A stretch of 64,000 nucleotides of DNA, from positions 48,678,451 through 48,742,450 of the forward strand of contig CM055104.1 of assembly GCA_029204225.1 (NCBI GenBank). Reading direction: 5' to 3'. This document shows, piece after piece, positions 10,805-21,742 of this stretch (positions are counted from its first letter, which is position 1; each line of letters starts with the position of its first letter). The translations under genes and the position numbers were made by a program. The DNA is from Diphasiastrum complanatum. Its lineage: Eukaryota; Streptophyta; Lycopodiopsida; Lycopodiales; Lycopodiaceae. Under the pieces are notes generated by a model. That model ran no database searches, was not told the origin of the DNA, and saw only the letters and a program-made list of their open reading frames with translations.

Positions 10805-13099
10805 TGCTGAGAGGAGCTTTCTTTTTTTGTCTTTTAGGATATGAATTCCAAGATAATAGACGAATTCTCCAAGATTTGTCATTTCAAATTCTTGAGATAG
10901 CATTTTCTTGACATCTTTTATTAGATTGATACTATTGTTGAACAATAGAGTATCATCCACATAAAGAGAGATGATTATAAAAGATTCTTGAATGGCCTTG
11001 AAATATACATTGCAATCTACTAAACTAGGTATAAATCCTTGTTGAATGAGGAATGAATTAATTCTTTGGGACCATGCTCTTAAATATTTTTTCAAGCCAT
11101 ATAATGTCCTATGGAGTTTGAAAACGTGATCCTCCTTGCCATTGATTATGTAAGCTTTTGGATGGATCACATAAATGTCCCCTTCAATGACTCCATTGAG
11201 AAATGTTGTTTGTACATCTAATTAATGTACCGCAAGGTCCGGCAACAGCAACAAATGAGAGTAATAATTTGATTGAGGAGTGCTTCACAACTGGGCTGAA
11301 GGTCTCAAAATAATCAATGCTAGGAATTTATAAAAATCCCCTTGCAACCAGTCGAGCCTTCCTTGTATCAATGCTCTCATCTACCTAGTACTTCATTTTA
11401 AAAATCCATTTGCAATCAATTATTTTTTTGTCTACAAGCAACTTAGTGACAGTCCATGTGTTATTCTTTATTAGAGAATTATATGATTTATCCATAGCTT
11501 CCTTCCAAAAGTCAGAATCAGCATGTTTGAGTGCTTCACTAACATTAACTGGTTTTTGAGAGAGATACTGAGCATACTCATCAATAAATCTGACAGGCAG
11601 AATCCGAGTTCTGGTAGACCTTCTTGGAAGTGCTTGTTGTTGTAAATTTTGACCCTAGATTGGTTGCTCTTGAATTACAACACCTTCTAAATCACTTTGG
11701 ATAGGCTGATTGCTTGAAGGAATCAAAATTGGATCTTGATAGCATTTTGAGCAAGAACATCTTGTGTAATTTTGTTCTTGCCCTTGAAGTCAATGAATTG
11801 ATCTTCAAGAAATGTGGCATCTCTACTAGTAAAAAAGTTGGAAGTAGTAGGGTCATACAACTTATACATACTGTTAGAAGAACAATAACCCATAAAATCG
11901 ATTTTATAGAATTGGAATCTAGTTTCTTTAAGAATTTGAGCATAAGAAGCACATCCAAAAACTTTTAAATATTTTGATAAACTTGGATGCATTGGATGTG
12001 TATTCACCTCTTTTGTCAATACTTAATGTTTTGATCTTTCTCCATGTTTGTAGCTCAACATACTCTTTGAAAATTTTGAAAAAATGAAAGGTTGAATTCA
12101 TATTTGTGCTTCATAAAATATGCAACAGTCCTTCTTGAGAAATCATTAAATGTAATAAAAAATTTAGCACCAAATAGAGATGGTATTTGTATTGGGCCAC
12201 ATATATTTGAATGAATAATATCTAAAAGATTGCTAGAAACTGATTTGATTTGAAAGGTGTTCTACTCTGCTTTTGTACTACACAGCTTTGGCAGATTAGA
12301 GGGTGGAAATTCCTATTTCAATGATTAAGAACTAAAGAATGCTTAGACATATAATAGATGTATGATTCAAGTGCCCAAGTTTATCATGCCAAATTAACTC
12401 TTTATTAATCAAGACTGAACTATTCAAAGCATGATTTGTCACTGAATAGCCCATGAGTAAGCCTATGTAGATATCTTTGTTTTATTCCAGGTGCAAGAAC
12501 TCTATTTGTATTATCAAGAATTTTGCAATGGTCTAATCCAAACTCTACTCTATGTCCTAAATCAATAATCTTACTGATTGAACAAGTTTGATGTAAAATT
12601 CGAAACATACAACACTTTTGAAATAAGTTTGGATTCACAATTCTAAAAATGTAGCCTAATAGTACCTTCACCTTCAATCATATGTGAACTATTGTCACCA
12701 AGGTGAACAAACTATTTAGTATTGTAGGTTGAATAATCTTGAAACCATTCTCGATGGCTTGTCATATGCTAGGTTGCTCCAAAATCGAGGAACCATTCTT
12801 CATCTTGATAAACATTTTGATGGTTCACCATAAATGCATTCTGCTCATCTTCATTTTTAGGACTTTCAGATGTTTCAGCCACTGCATTTGCTTGTTGATC
12901 AAGTTGCTTCTTTTATTGTTATCGAACTTCAAAATCCCGCAGTCTTGGATCTCATAATTAGTCCTTTTGTAGTACTTACAAAACATCTTATTACCTTTCT
13001 GAGCAGGTTGCTGATTTCAATTCTGAGTCGATTTATGTGCTTGATTATAAATTCATCAATTTTGACTACCTTCTTCTACTTGTGCTACTTCTACGAATC
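10805..13099 (-). pseudogene. Copia gag-pol relic, minus strand
   Basis: Read on the minus strand the order is as follows. A degraded zinc knuckle (CKYYKRTNYEIQDC, second Cys changed) lies near 12990. Then come GAG-pre and integrase pieces (SNLPKLCSTKAE; IIHSNICGPIQIPSLFGAKF near 12160-12290). The integrase C-terminal region is YLKVFGCASYAQI with SRDATFLEDQF (11723-12019). RT follows (KLHRTLYGLKKYLRAWSQRI and ISLYVDDTLLFN, 10820-11170) with an intact YVDD box. The frame is broken many times, RNase H is missing, and no LTR of this copy is seen. It stops at 13099, exactly where the plus-strand LTR begins. Confidence 0.85.
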
Positions 13100-13548
13100 T
13101 GTTATGTCCATGTCCTATATATTAATCCTGGACTTGAATATTCGGTACTCCAGTGTAAAAGTTTAATAGTTATGCCTCGCCATTTCGGGATAGGCCGAAA
13201 ATGTAATTAATAACCTTGTGAGGGCCCATATGCTCTAAATAGGACATACCGAGCTAGTGCATGGTGATTGACTGTTGTTAGTGCATGTAAAATATATCAA
13301 AAGCAATTGGTTGAGAATTGACATCCTATAAAAAAAATTTCTAGGCTTATGGAGTCTATATAATATGTAGAAACTCGCCCATCTCCACAACCTGGTTTCA
13401 ATTTCCAATTTTCAAAATCCTCTCCTTTTTTGTATTCAGGGAAAAGCTGTTTGGAGTTTGAGTCTCGACTTCCAGTTGGTTGGATAGTTTGGCTCCATAA
13501 TAGTCCTTTTGTTGCATGCAACATGATCTTCACTTGGCGATTCTTACA
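13100..13548 (+). repeat. LTR of the chromovirus family, plus orientation
   Basis: It starts TGTTATGTCCATGTCC and ends ..GATTCTTACA, directly followed by a primer-binding site. It is homologous over its length to the minus-strand LTR at 4411-4908, sharing segments such as GGTACTCCAGT, GTTATGCC and CCTTGTGAGG. Length is 449 bp. It is a 5' LTR whose internal part is lost after about 250 bases of leader. Confidence 0.7.
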
Positions 13549-13549
13549 A

Positions 13550-13561
13550 TGGTATCAGAGC
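13550..13561 (+). other. Primer-binding site TGGTATCAGAGC
   Basis: A perfect tRNA-iMet type primer site one base after the LTR end at 13548. It confirms the plus orientation of this LTR. Confidence 0.8.
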
Positions 13562-13810
13562 TTTGGCTTTGCATCGATCAGAAGGTGGAGTTGTTTTTTT
13601 GTTTTTTTTTAGGTTTTTGGTAATACATCTCTGTTTTTTTTTCCTTGGTAGTGGAATTGACCTCCAATTAAGTGGATTTTTTACGGTGGGGTAGGATCGC
13701 AACAGCATGCGCAGGCTAGCAACCCTCAGATGTTGCCTTTAGTGTTATGGAGTTTCTCCATAGGTAGAGATAGAAATCGTTCTATTTTGTACAATTTTTT
13801 GTCAATAATT
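13562..13810 (+). other. Truncated leader of the plus-strand LTR element
   Basis: T-rich non-coding leader after the primer site, with no open frame of note. It ends where a minus-strand Copia LTR begins (about 13811). Confidence 0.4.
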
Positions 13811-13908
13811 TGATGAGCACTATCAATCAATTACCATAAGCAATCACCAAGAGAAAGAGGAAGAACACACCATCACAATATTACACTAATTGAAAGAGAG
13901 TACAATGA

Positions 13909-13967
<59 letters not shown>

Positions 13968-14085
13968 AGAGAGAGAGAGAGAGAACTAGTAGTTGACTAT
14001 AGACTAGCCTACAGCTACTTATAGTTGGTAACAGTTGTCAATAGTAAATCATAAATAGTAACAAGTTTATCATTGGTTTCTAATA
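13811..14085 (-). repeat. 3' LTR of minus-strand Copia relic D
   Basis: On the minus strand this starts TATTAGAAACCAATG at 14085 (expected TGTTAG..), right after the purine tract GAGGGAGAG (14085-14094). The low end is only approximate. It contains a (TA)n run at about 13915-13964 and a (GA)n run at about 13965-13985. Confidence 0.5.
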
Positions 14086-14255
14086 CTCTCCCTCAATGAT
14101 AAAATTACATTCTTCTATTCCTAATAAAGTACGAAACTTTTTAAATTTACATCTACCTAATGACTTAAAAAGAAAATCTATCATTTGATTATCAAATTTA
14201 CAAGAAACAATATCAATGGCTCCATCAAGTATTTTCTCTCGAACAAAGTCATGAT
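14086..14255 (-). pseudogene. Copia relic D: C-terminal RNase H part
   Basis: The minus strand encodes HDFVREKILDGAIDIV and then LFKSLGRCKFKKFRTLLGIE, which is the usual end of Copia RNase H and pol, followed by the polypurine tract. At 14255 it is cut by the inverted-LTR element. The upstream part of the same protein resumes at 18526. Confidence 0.7.
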
Positions 14256-14903
14256 TGTGAAAGATTCAACTAGTTTAATCATTTTGTTAATATTTTCATA
14301 TTTGGCATATTGAGGCCAAAACTTGTTTTAGACTTAGAGAATAACTTTTCAAAGTTCATTAGTCTAAATTTCATTTGAATAAACACTTTTTGAAAGTGTG
14401 GGAAAGTTTGGAGGCGAGTTTTAGGATATTAAAATTTGAATAGTTGGGTACATTGAATCTAGACCCAAAAATAGTAGCATTAGCATTTTGGAGGGAAAAC
14501 CAAGTGGCCAAATAGGGTTTGGACCTGTTATAAAAGGATGTGACTCGTGGAGAGAGTGATCTTCTCTCTTCTCTATCTCATTTCATGCTTATACATGGTT
14601 CTCTTGTTTTCTACTATCCATTGTGCACTATATTCATGATTGCATGCAATTTTATGTGTAGAATGATCCATAATTGCTATTTTTGATTTCACACGTGTGA
14701 ATGACAGTATCTTGCTGGTTTTGTACGAAAAGCTATAGTACTTTATCATATCATTCAAGTTTGATCAAGTTCTATTAGTGTTTGCATCTCATTTTGTGTG
14801 TAAATGTTGATTTTTTTACATTGGTGAGATTGGTAGTGTATTTCTTTTTTAAACCAAAGATCTTTCAAGTTGATTGGATCTTAAGGAACTGAAAACTTTC
14901 ACA
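14256..14903 (+). repeat. Left LTR of element A
   Basis: 648 bp, starting TGTGAAAGATTCAAC and ending ..AAAACTTTCACA, immediately before the primer site. The 8-bp ends TGTGAAAG/CTTTCACA are perfectly inverted. A TATA-like TTATAAAAGG lies near 14529. Confidence 0.85.
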
Positions 14904-14915
14904 TGGTATCAGAGC
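14904..14915 (+). other. Primer-binding site of element A
   Basis: TGGTATCAGAGC, the tRNA-iMet type primer site, abuts the LTR end. Confidence 0.85.
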
Positions 14916-15505
14916 TTGTGTTTCAGGTTATGAAGGAGGAAATCAGATCTATTAATGATTTGGTGAAGATATCAAGTCTAGAGCATGCTAGAGAGGATTC
15001 TAATCCAAAATCGAGTTTGTTTTCTTTTGTAGATTGGATCTTTTGTAAATCAAAATCATATATAGGTCTATAAACTTGATCAATTCCAATTTTTGATTTC
15101 ACATACTGGATTTGGCCAATTTTTGGATCATTGGATCAGCCTAAGTGGTGGCTAATATATTGCATATCAAATTTTTAGCATTTGCATGTAGATTTGAAAT
15201 AGTCAATTTTTTGTGATTTTGTTAAAACCCTAATTTTGATTGGATGTCTAGATAGTGAGGTTGCTGGACTTCATTTGAGTGTGTTTCAATCTTAGGAAGT
15301 GGAAAAAGTCATTAGATTAAGGATAGATCATAGGTTGATCAAGATTCCATGATTCTATGTGTTGATTTGCTTGGTATAAGTGCTAGAAGAGAATTTGTGA
15401 GATGGTTTTAAATCTTGGTGCTTTCTTTGGAAATCATTTGTTGTTATTCAAAGGAGTGCTTTGTGCATTGAAACAGGTTGAAAAAGAAGATCAGTTCATT
15501 GCTAC

Positions 15506-16236
15506 ATGGCAATCTCAATTAAAGTCATGTTGGAAGCCAATGATAGGCTTACCTCAAGTAGCTATTCATTGTGGAAAGTGAGGATGGAGTCACTTCTTGA
15601 GATGAATGATGTTTTGGATATTGTTGTAAGTTTGGAGGAGAGACCAGCAACACAACAAGATCAAGTGAGGTATGACATGTAAAGATGAATGTTACCAATG
15701 AGCTTCTCAAAAAAGCTGGTAAGTGCACATCATCTTTGAAAACTTGGAATTCATTGAAGAAGCTTTATGAATCCAAGTCTACTTCTAGAGTGTTGACTCT
15801 AAAAAGGCAAATCTTTTCTTGTTTGCAAAAGAATGAAGAAAGTCCAAGTACTTTTGTTTTGAGGATGAAAGCATTGAATGATGAGTTGGCTTGCATTGAT
15901 GAAAGCATTAAGGAAAGAGAGCTTATTCAAGTAATTCTTAATGGCTTGTTGGATGCTCATGCTAACATTGTTCAAAGTATTGTTATTCAAAAGACTTTGC
16001 CAAGTTTGATGGATCTTCAAGAGATCTTGATCAATGAGAAGTGGTCTAAAGGACAAGATCAAGTGGATGCTTTTACAAGTGGCAAAAAGAAGGATAGATC
16101 AAAGCTCAAGTGCTTCTATTGTGGCATCAAAAGACACTTTGCAATTGATTGCTACAAGAAGAAGAGAGATCAAGGAGACAAGCAAGATAATCTTACTCTT
16201 GATCAGGATGGTTTGGATGTTCAAGATGCAAAATGA
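15506..16236 (+). pseudogene. Copia gag of element A
   Basis: It starts at ATG 15506 (MAISIKVMLEANDRLTSSSY, a Copia gag start with the LxxxNY/SYxxW pattern). It shifts frame near 15680 and continues to 16236. The UBN2-type region contains LKTWNSLKKLYESKSTSR and the zinc knuckle is CFYCGIKRHFAIDC (C-x2-C-x4-H-x4-C, intact). Gag packages the RNA in virus-like particles. The stop at 16236 and a frame change before the protease break the polyprotein. Confidence 0.85.
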
Positions 16237-17488
16237 TGATACTTTTGTGATATCTTCATGTATGCTTGTTAATGATGGAGATCTAAATCCATGGTGGATT
16301 GATAGTGGAGCAAGTTCACACATGACTTTTCACAAAGAGTACTGTGATCTACACGACCAATGATGGTGAGTGTGCAATCAAAGGGATTGGCACAATTACT
16401 ATTTCTCTCTCTACAAATAGGAATGTTCATTTGGAGGATGTATTGTTTATTCCATCTATTACCAAGAATTTGCTTAGTGTGAGTCAAATGCTAAGTAAAG
16501 GCCTCAAGGTGGAGTCTGATGGAGATGCTTGTTTGATCAAAAGGAAGGATGTCTTGGTTGGAAAAGGTAAAAGGCAAGGGAAGTTGTTCAAACTAGATGC
16601 TTGTGCTATTGCTAACCAAGTTGGATGTGTTGCAAGGGAGCAAATACCTATTCAAGAGGTTTGGCATAAAAGGATGGGACACCTCAACTTCAAGTCATTG
16701 GAAGTAATGGCTAGGAAGAAGATTGTGATAGGTCTTCCAAGTTCCTTAAGTGACATCAAACATGTTTGTGAGTATTGTGCTTTGTCTAAGTCACATAGAC
16801 TACCTTATATTAGATTTATATCTAAATCTACAAAGCCTTTTCAACTTGTACATTCGGATATTCATGGATTTACTACAATTAGCAATAATGGAGCTAAAAT
16901 GTATGTAACATTCATTGATGATTTTAGTAGATTTTGTTGGATCTATCTACTAAAGAACAAGGATGAAGTGTATGTCTTTATCAAGTTCAAAAAAACAAGG
17001 GAAAACCAATTTTTCACAAAGATCACTTGCTTAAGGAGTGACAATGGTGGTGAATACATATCTACCAAGTTCAAGGTTTTTTGTGATGAGCATGGGATCA
17101 AGAGGGAGTATACAACATCAAGGACCCCACGACAAAATGGAGTGGCTGAAAGGAATAATAGGACTTTATGTGAAATTGCTAAAGCTATGAGGTTAAGTGC
17201 TAATTTTGACAAACCATTTTGGGATCAAGCTTTGTTGTGTAGTCGAGTGCTATTTTGGATGGAAGGACACCTCTTGAGATGCTATTCAAGAGGAGGTCGA
17301 GTGTCAACTTTCTAAGAACTTTTGGATGCACATGCTATGTCAACATTACTCTTGATGATAGGACCAAGGAGGATTCATCTTCAAGAAGAGGTATTTTTGT
17401 TGGATATAGTGAGGTGAATAAAGCCTACAAGATTTACATCCCTTCTACTAACAAAGTGATTGTTGGTAGAGATGTCATTGACTCTCGA
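16237..17488 (+). pseudogene. Copia protease and integrase of element A (truncated)
   Basis: The protease motif WWIDSGASSHMT lies near 16293-16328, then the frame shifts. GAG-pre (VWHKRMGHLNFKSLEVMARK) and the integrase core follow, with HSDIHGF, FIDDFSRFCW, RSDNGGEY and TPRQNGVAERNNRTL in 16344-17315. The C-terminal part is in another frame (FGCTCYVNI, GIFVGYSEVNKAYKIY, 17255-17488). At about 17488, just after GRDVIDSR, the sequence switches into the inverted leader of the right arm, so RT and RNase H are absent. Confidence 0.85.
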
Positions 17489-18525
17489 CACTTCCTAAAA
17501 TTGAAATACACTCAAATGAAATTCAATAACCTCACAATCTAGAGATCCAATCAAACTTAGGGTTTTGACAAAATCACAAAAAATTGATTATTTCAAATTC
17601 TACATGCAATTGCCTAAAATTTGATATGCAATCTTGTAGTCTCAAATGAGACCTATCTAATGCATCCAAAATTGGCATTAATAATTGTGGTGTGAAATCG
17701 AAATTCAACAAGTTCTATAACTTGAAATGAGTTTTGATCTACAAAAGATGCATTCTACATATGTAAGAAACTCGATTTTTGGATAGAAATCTAAATCTAG
17801 CATGCTTTAGCATTGATATCTTCACCAAATCATTGATAGATGTACTTGATCCTTTCACAACTTGCAACACAAGCTCTGATATCATGTGAAGAATTTGAGA
17901 TCAATTAAGATCCAATTCCATAGAATGATCTTGGATTGATTATAGATCAAATCTACCAATCTTGCCAATGTGAAAAAATCAACATCTACTTAATGAAAGA
18001 GATGCAAACTTACTAAGAACTTGATCAAACATCAAACATAAGATATGATGAAGTTTTTGTCCCTACAAAAACTATACCCTACTGTATTTCACACGTGTGG
18101 ATCCGAAAAAAACATAAAATAAGCATTCTACACATAAAATTGCAAGATAATACCAATATAGTGCACCAATGAATAGTAGAACCCAAAGAGAACCATGTAT
18201 AAGCATGAATGAGATAAGATAGAGAGAATGTCTTCTCTTCCCATGAGTTACATCCTTTTATAACAGGTCCAAACCTAACTTTGAACTTTGGTTTCCCTCC
18301 ATAATGAAAAATCTAGCAATAATGAGGACTAGATTCTAATTCAAACTTGAATCTCTAAAACTTGAGTTCTATAGCTTCCCACACTTTCCAAAAGTGTTTA
18401 TTCAAATGCTTTTAAACTAATATAACTTTGAAAAGTCAAACTCTAAGTCTAATATAAAAAATTGACCTCAATTGCCAAATATACAAATATGACCAACATA
18501 ATAAAACTAATTGAAATCTTTCACA
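17489..18525 (-). repeat. Inverted right arm of element A: leader, primer site, LTR
   Basis: This is the reverse complement of 14256 to about 15305. The leader' is 17489-17872. The primer site' is 17873-17884 (TGATATCAGAGC on the minus strand, one change). The LTR' is 17885-18525 (641 bp). By eye the two arms are about 80-85% identical, so they are old or came from two different copies. Confidence 0.8.
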
Positions 18526-18640
18526 ATTATTATATGAAATTCTACTTCCATATGGATATGAATAAACTTGAAATCATATTCTATTGAAGTTTTTAATTGA
18601 TTATGATTCAATAATAAAAATGTTTGAATTTATGGAATGT
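18526..18640 (-). pseudogene. Copia relic D, upstream RNase H part
   Basis: On the minus strand a short segment reads KFIHIHMEVEFHI. This fits the RTKHIDI..HF region that directly precedes the HDFVREKILDG part found at 14086-14255. The two pieces are separated only by element A and its 5-bp flanks. The reading further upstream is too decayed to follow. Confidence 0.5.
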
Positions 18641-19655
18641 AAATTTCTTAAGCCCAAATGATTACCTCTATTTGATATTTGATTATTGAAATAAAATGTT
18701 TGTCACTCAGAATAAGATATTTTATGATCAGGAAAAAATTTTGGTTTGTAACAGTGTTGGACGCTTATTATTAATTTTTTTTTATGATCTTTAATGTCTT
18801 ATACATCGTCTCCCGAGGAACTTGTATGGAATTTTTTTAAAAGGAAGAGATGAAGTGATCAAAATGAGACTTTCAAAGGATCAACCGGTTGCATAGCTTC
18901 TTCTTTTTTTAAATCTAGAATATGTGCAGAGGTTGAACTATCCATGTGAAATAGAAAAACTCTCTAGGGACTGTTGCGAATAATCTAGAGTTAGAGGAGG
19001 TTTGGAAATTGAACTGTAAGTTATTCATGTCTATGAATAGAGTAATAAAGATTAAATTTAAGTTTAACTTATTGGTATTAATAAATACCATTTTGTTATG
19101 GATTGGATCAAGTTCGAATAAAGCTCTAATCTTAATCTTGTAGCCAAGGATGTTTGTATCAGTCGACCTAATCTTGGTAGAAATACTAAGGATCTGGTGT
19201 AGGTTGATTGAGTGAAGAAATTTTTTTATTAAAAGTCTCATAATTGAAAAATCTATGTATGTGAAATTATTCACGTCTAAAAATTTCCAAATATGTTATT
19301 TATTCATGAGGAATAGAGTTCTTTGGTAGTTGAGTTGCAAGATTCTTTGTGAGCTATGTGAATAACATATGTGGATTTTGAAAGAATCTGCCAGATAATA
19401 ATATGTGTTTATGTACTAGGTTATAGTGAGATTACTCTCATATGTGCACGATTAATCTTGTATAATCTACTATGTATTCCTGGTTACTGAATTTATTTGG
19501 TGCACTTAAATCAGTGAACATAAATATGTGACCAAGTATTGTTTAGAACAAATACTTGCAAAGTTAATTTTTATGGAGATTTATTTGTTAACTTAGGAAT
19601 GATTTAGGTAAGGTTCTAAATGTGGTGTTGCTCTAGGGTAAATGAATTCGGCACA
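18641..19655 (+). other. No gene seen; probable LTR upstream of Copia E
   Basis: No coding signal on either strand. The stretch ends ..TTCGGCACA directly before a primer-binding site at 19656, so at least its right part is probably an LTR. The LTR start cannot be placed because no second copy lies in the window. Confidence 0.4.
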
Positions 19656-19667
19656 TGGTATCAGAAG
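19656..19667 (+). other. Primer-binding site of Copia E
   Basis: TGGTATCAGAAG matches the first ten bases of the tRNA-iMet type site after an LTR-like end (..GGCACA). Confidence 0.6.
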
Positions 19668-19848
19668 CCTATAAGGCATTGAAGCTTCCACTCATTAGAA
19701 CCTACACAATAGCAGAGTTTATTTCTTTCAGACATGATTCTACCAAACTGGTAGAATAATAGCTTTCTTGTTTTGATAATATAAATAGACTCCATTTTTC
19801 ATTCGTAAGTCATTAACAGATTAGATCATCAGTAGACAAAGGTTCTAT

Positions 19849-20880
19849 ATGGATTCTCAAGGTAAAGCCGGTCTCATCATATACAAGCTTGATGGATCCA
19901 ACTACCACTTGTGAAAATTTAAGATGACAACAATGCTAATGGCTGAGGAGTTCTGGGATGTTGTCTCAAATATCAAGGTCAAGCTCAAAGCAGACGACAT
20001 AGTCATCTCCAAGGGCGGTAAAGCTTTTGCATTGATCATTCTTAACATATTAGATACACAAATCGGCTATGTATTAAAGCTCATATATAGAAAGAAGTCT
20101 AGGATATCTTGAGCACCTTATACAATGTGAGAGACATAACCTCGAAGTTGCACCTCAGGATTAAAATTTTATCCCTCAAAATGGCAAACGGTGATTCACT
20201 ACAAAATCACATTAATCAGTTCAAGAATCTCTTGCAACATGTGGCCACTTTCAGATTAGTCGTAAACTATCAAGAATCATTGTAAGAGCAAAGGTTGATT
20301 TATATCACCAAATAATTCTTTGATGCACTCATCAGATACAATCTAATAAACTGCAAATTGGATCACTCATCAATGGATCCAAGCCTAAATTTATCAAGGG
20401 GCCAATGTCCTCCAAGAAAGCAAGAGAAAGAGCAAATGAGAGATTACCCATACCAATCTATTCTAGGTATTCTCATGTATGCAATGGTCTGTACCAAACC
20501 TAATATCACTTTTGCAATAAGCTCCCTAAACCAATACATGGCTAATCCAAGCATTATCCATTGGAAGACTCTAATCAGATTCAAGAGATATATTTGAGAT
20601 ACGGAAGGACCAATGCATCTGCTATGGGAGAATCGACAACGACAATGACAAACTCCACATACTCAGTGGATATACAGATGCGAGCTGGGTGGGAGATGTA
20701 GACACTCGTAAATCCACATCTAGATTTACATTCCTCCTCAACAATGGTCCTATCGCTTGGAACAGTCGCAAGCAAACCTCTATTGCTCTCTCATCCATAG
20801 AGTTAGAGTATATCGTTGTCTCTCAAGCTACCAAAGAAGCAGTGTGGTAATACATCAGGTTAGTACACTATATTACTCAA
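19849..20880 (+). pseudogene. Copia E: gag joined to RNase H (internal deletion)
   Basis: The ATG at 19849 opens a Copia gag start (KLDGSNYHL, then a TGG>TGA stop, then KFKMTTMLMAEEFWDVV). After about 500 bases the sequence passes, near 20340-20380, directly to the end of RT and RNase H. There it shows YQSILGILMYAMVCTKPNIT, YTDASWVGDVDTRKSTS, then AWNSRKQTSIALSSIELEY. Nucleocapsid, protease, integrase and most of RT are missing. It is a non-autonomous deletion derivative with further stops. Confidence 0.8.
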
Positions 20881-21103
20881 GCAAAAATTAACAAGCTGAA
20901 TCTTCCAATAAGATTTTGTGCAATAAGTTAAAATAGTAAGCTCAACTATGATTGTAGTTTACAGTTATGTATTGTTTCAGTTTAGTAGGCTTTAGTTAAA
21001 AAGCCAACCCGGGGGCTTGTCTCGGGCCAATAACGGGAGTTTACTTGTATATAGGCTAAAATGCCACGTAGAGGCCAATAGTGAATTTCATGCATTTATT
21101 AGG
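20881..21103 (+). other. LTR-like stretch downstream of Copia E
   Basis: Non-coding, with a TATA-like TATATAGGC near 21050. It probably holds part of the 3' LTR of Copia E. It ends abruptly at 21103, where the homology to the next element's LTR starts. Confidence 0.35.
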
Positions 21104-21649
21104 TCTGACTACTCTCTGAAGGATTGTAGGAGTGATACAGCCGGCAGTGACCAGCGATCACATCTGAATTCCTGACAAACTGATCATGTTCGCGAATCTT
21201 TTCGCTTTGTGCTTCGCTTCATGATCACTTAGCTAGAAGGGTATATCATCATAGAGCTCACCTAGGTTTCGTTTAGGTTTCGTTTCGTCCTGTTTCGTCT
21301 CGTCTCGTCTCGTCTCGTCTCGTTACTGAGCTTGATTGATCTTGTCGCAAATTATTTCGCTTCGTTTCGTTTCGTTTCGTGATTTTTTGTGCTTCCAGCA
21401 TGAATCAATGTTAGAGCAAGTTTCGCTTCGCTTCGTTTCGTTTCGCTTCGTTTCGTTTCATTTCGTTTTCGTTTAGAATTCATCTCGTTTCGTTTGGTTG
21501 TGTTATAGAGCCCGATTGATCCAACTCGAACAGAAATAATTCGAGTGTCGCAAAAAGTTTCGCGAATCATTCGTGATTTAATTCTACCATTTTGTCACCA
21601 GAGTCTTGGCTAGAATTTTGCATTTTTCGAGTGCATTTATGCATCATCA
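21104..21649 (+). repeat. 5' LTR of element C (5'-truncated)
   Basis: Homologous to 26597-27090, from TCTGACTACTCTCT to ..GCATCATCA. It is rich in pentanucleotide runs of TCTCG and TTTCG (21295-21480) that are longer than in the 3' copy. The first about 610 bases of the 3' LTR have no counterpart here. Confidence 0.8.
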
Positions 21650-21650
21650 G

Positions 21651-21662
21651 TGGTATCAGAGC
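21651..21662 (+). other. Primer-binding site of element C
   Basis: TGGTATCAGAGC one base after the LTR end. Confidence 0.85.
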
Positions 21663-21742
21663 CCACCTTGTCAAAGTCTGACATAGTCAAAAGGCTATCA
21701 AATCCAAAGGGGCTAAGCATTCAAACAATCAACCATCAACAA

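Larger units (their letters stand above)
14256..18525 (+). mobile_element. Copia derivative with inverted LTRs (element A)
   Basis: The left end is an LTR, primer site and leader in plus orientation. The right end is the same LTR, primer site and leader in reverse complement (17489-18525). Between them lie gag, protease and integrase in plus orientation, cut at the integrase C-terminus. The outer ends are TGTGAAAG (14256) and CTTTCACA (to 18525). The flanking five bases are ATGAT (14251-14255) and ATTAT (18526-18530), four of five identical. On both sides lies the same interrupted minus-strand Copia. So this behaves as one unit inserted with inverted LTRs. No RT or RNase H is present, so it could move only in trans. 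Confidence 0.75.
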
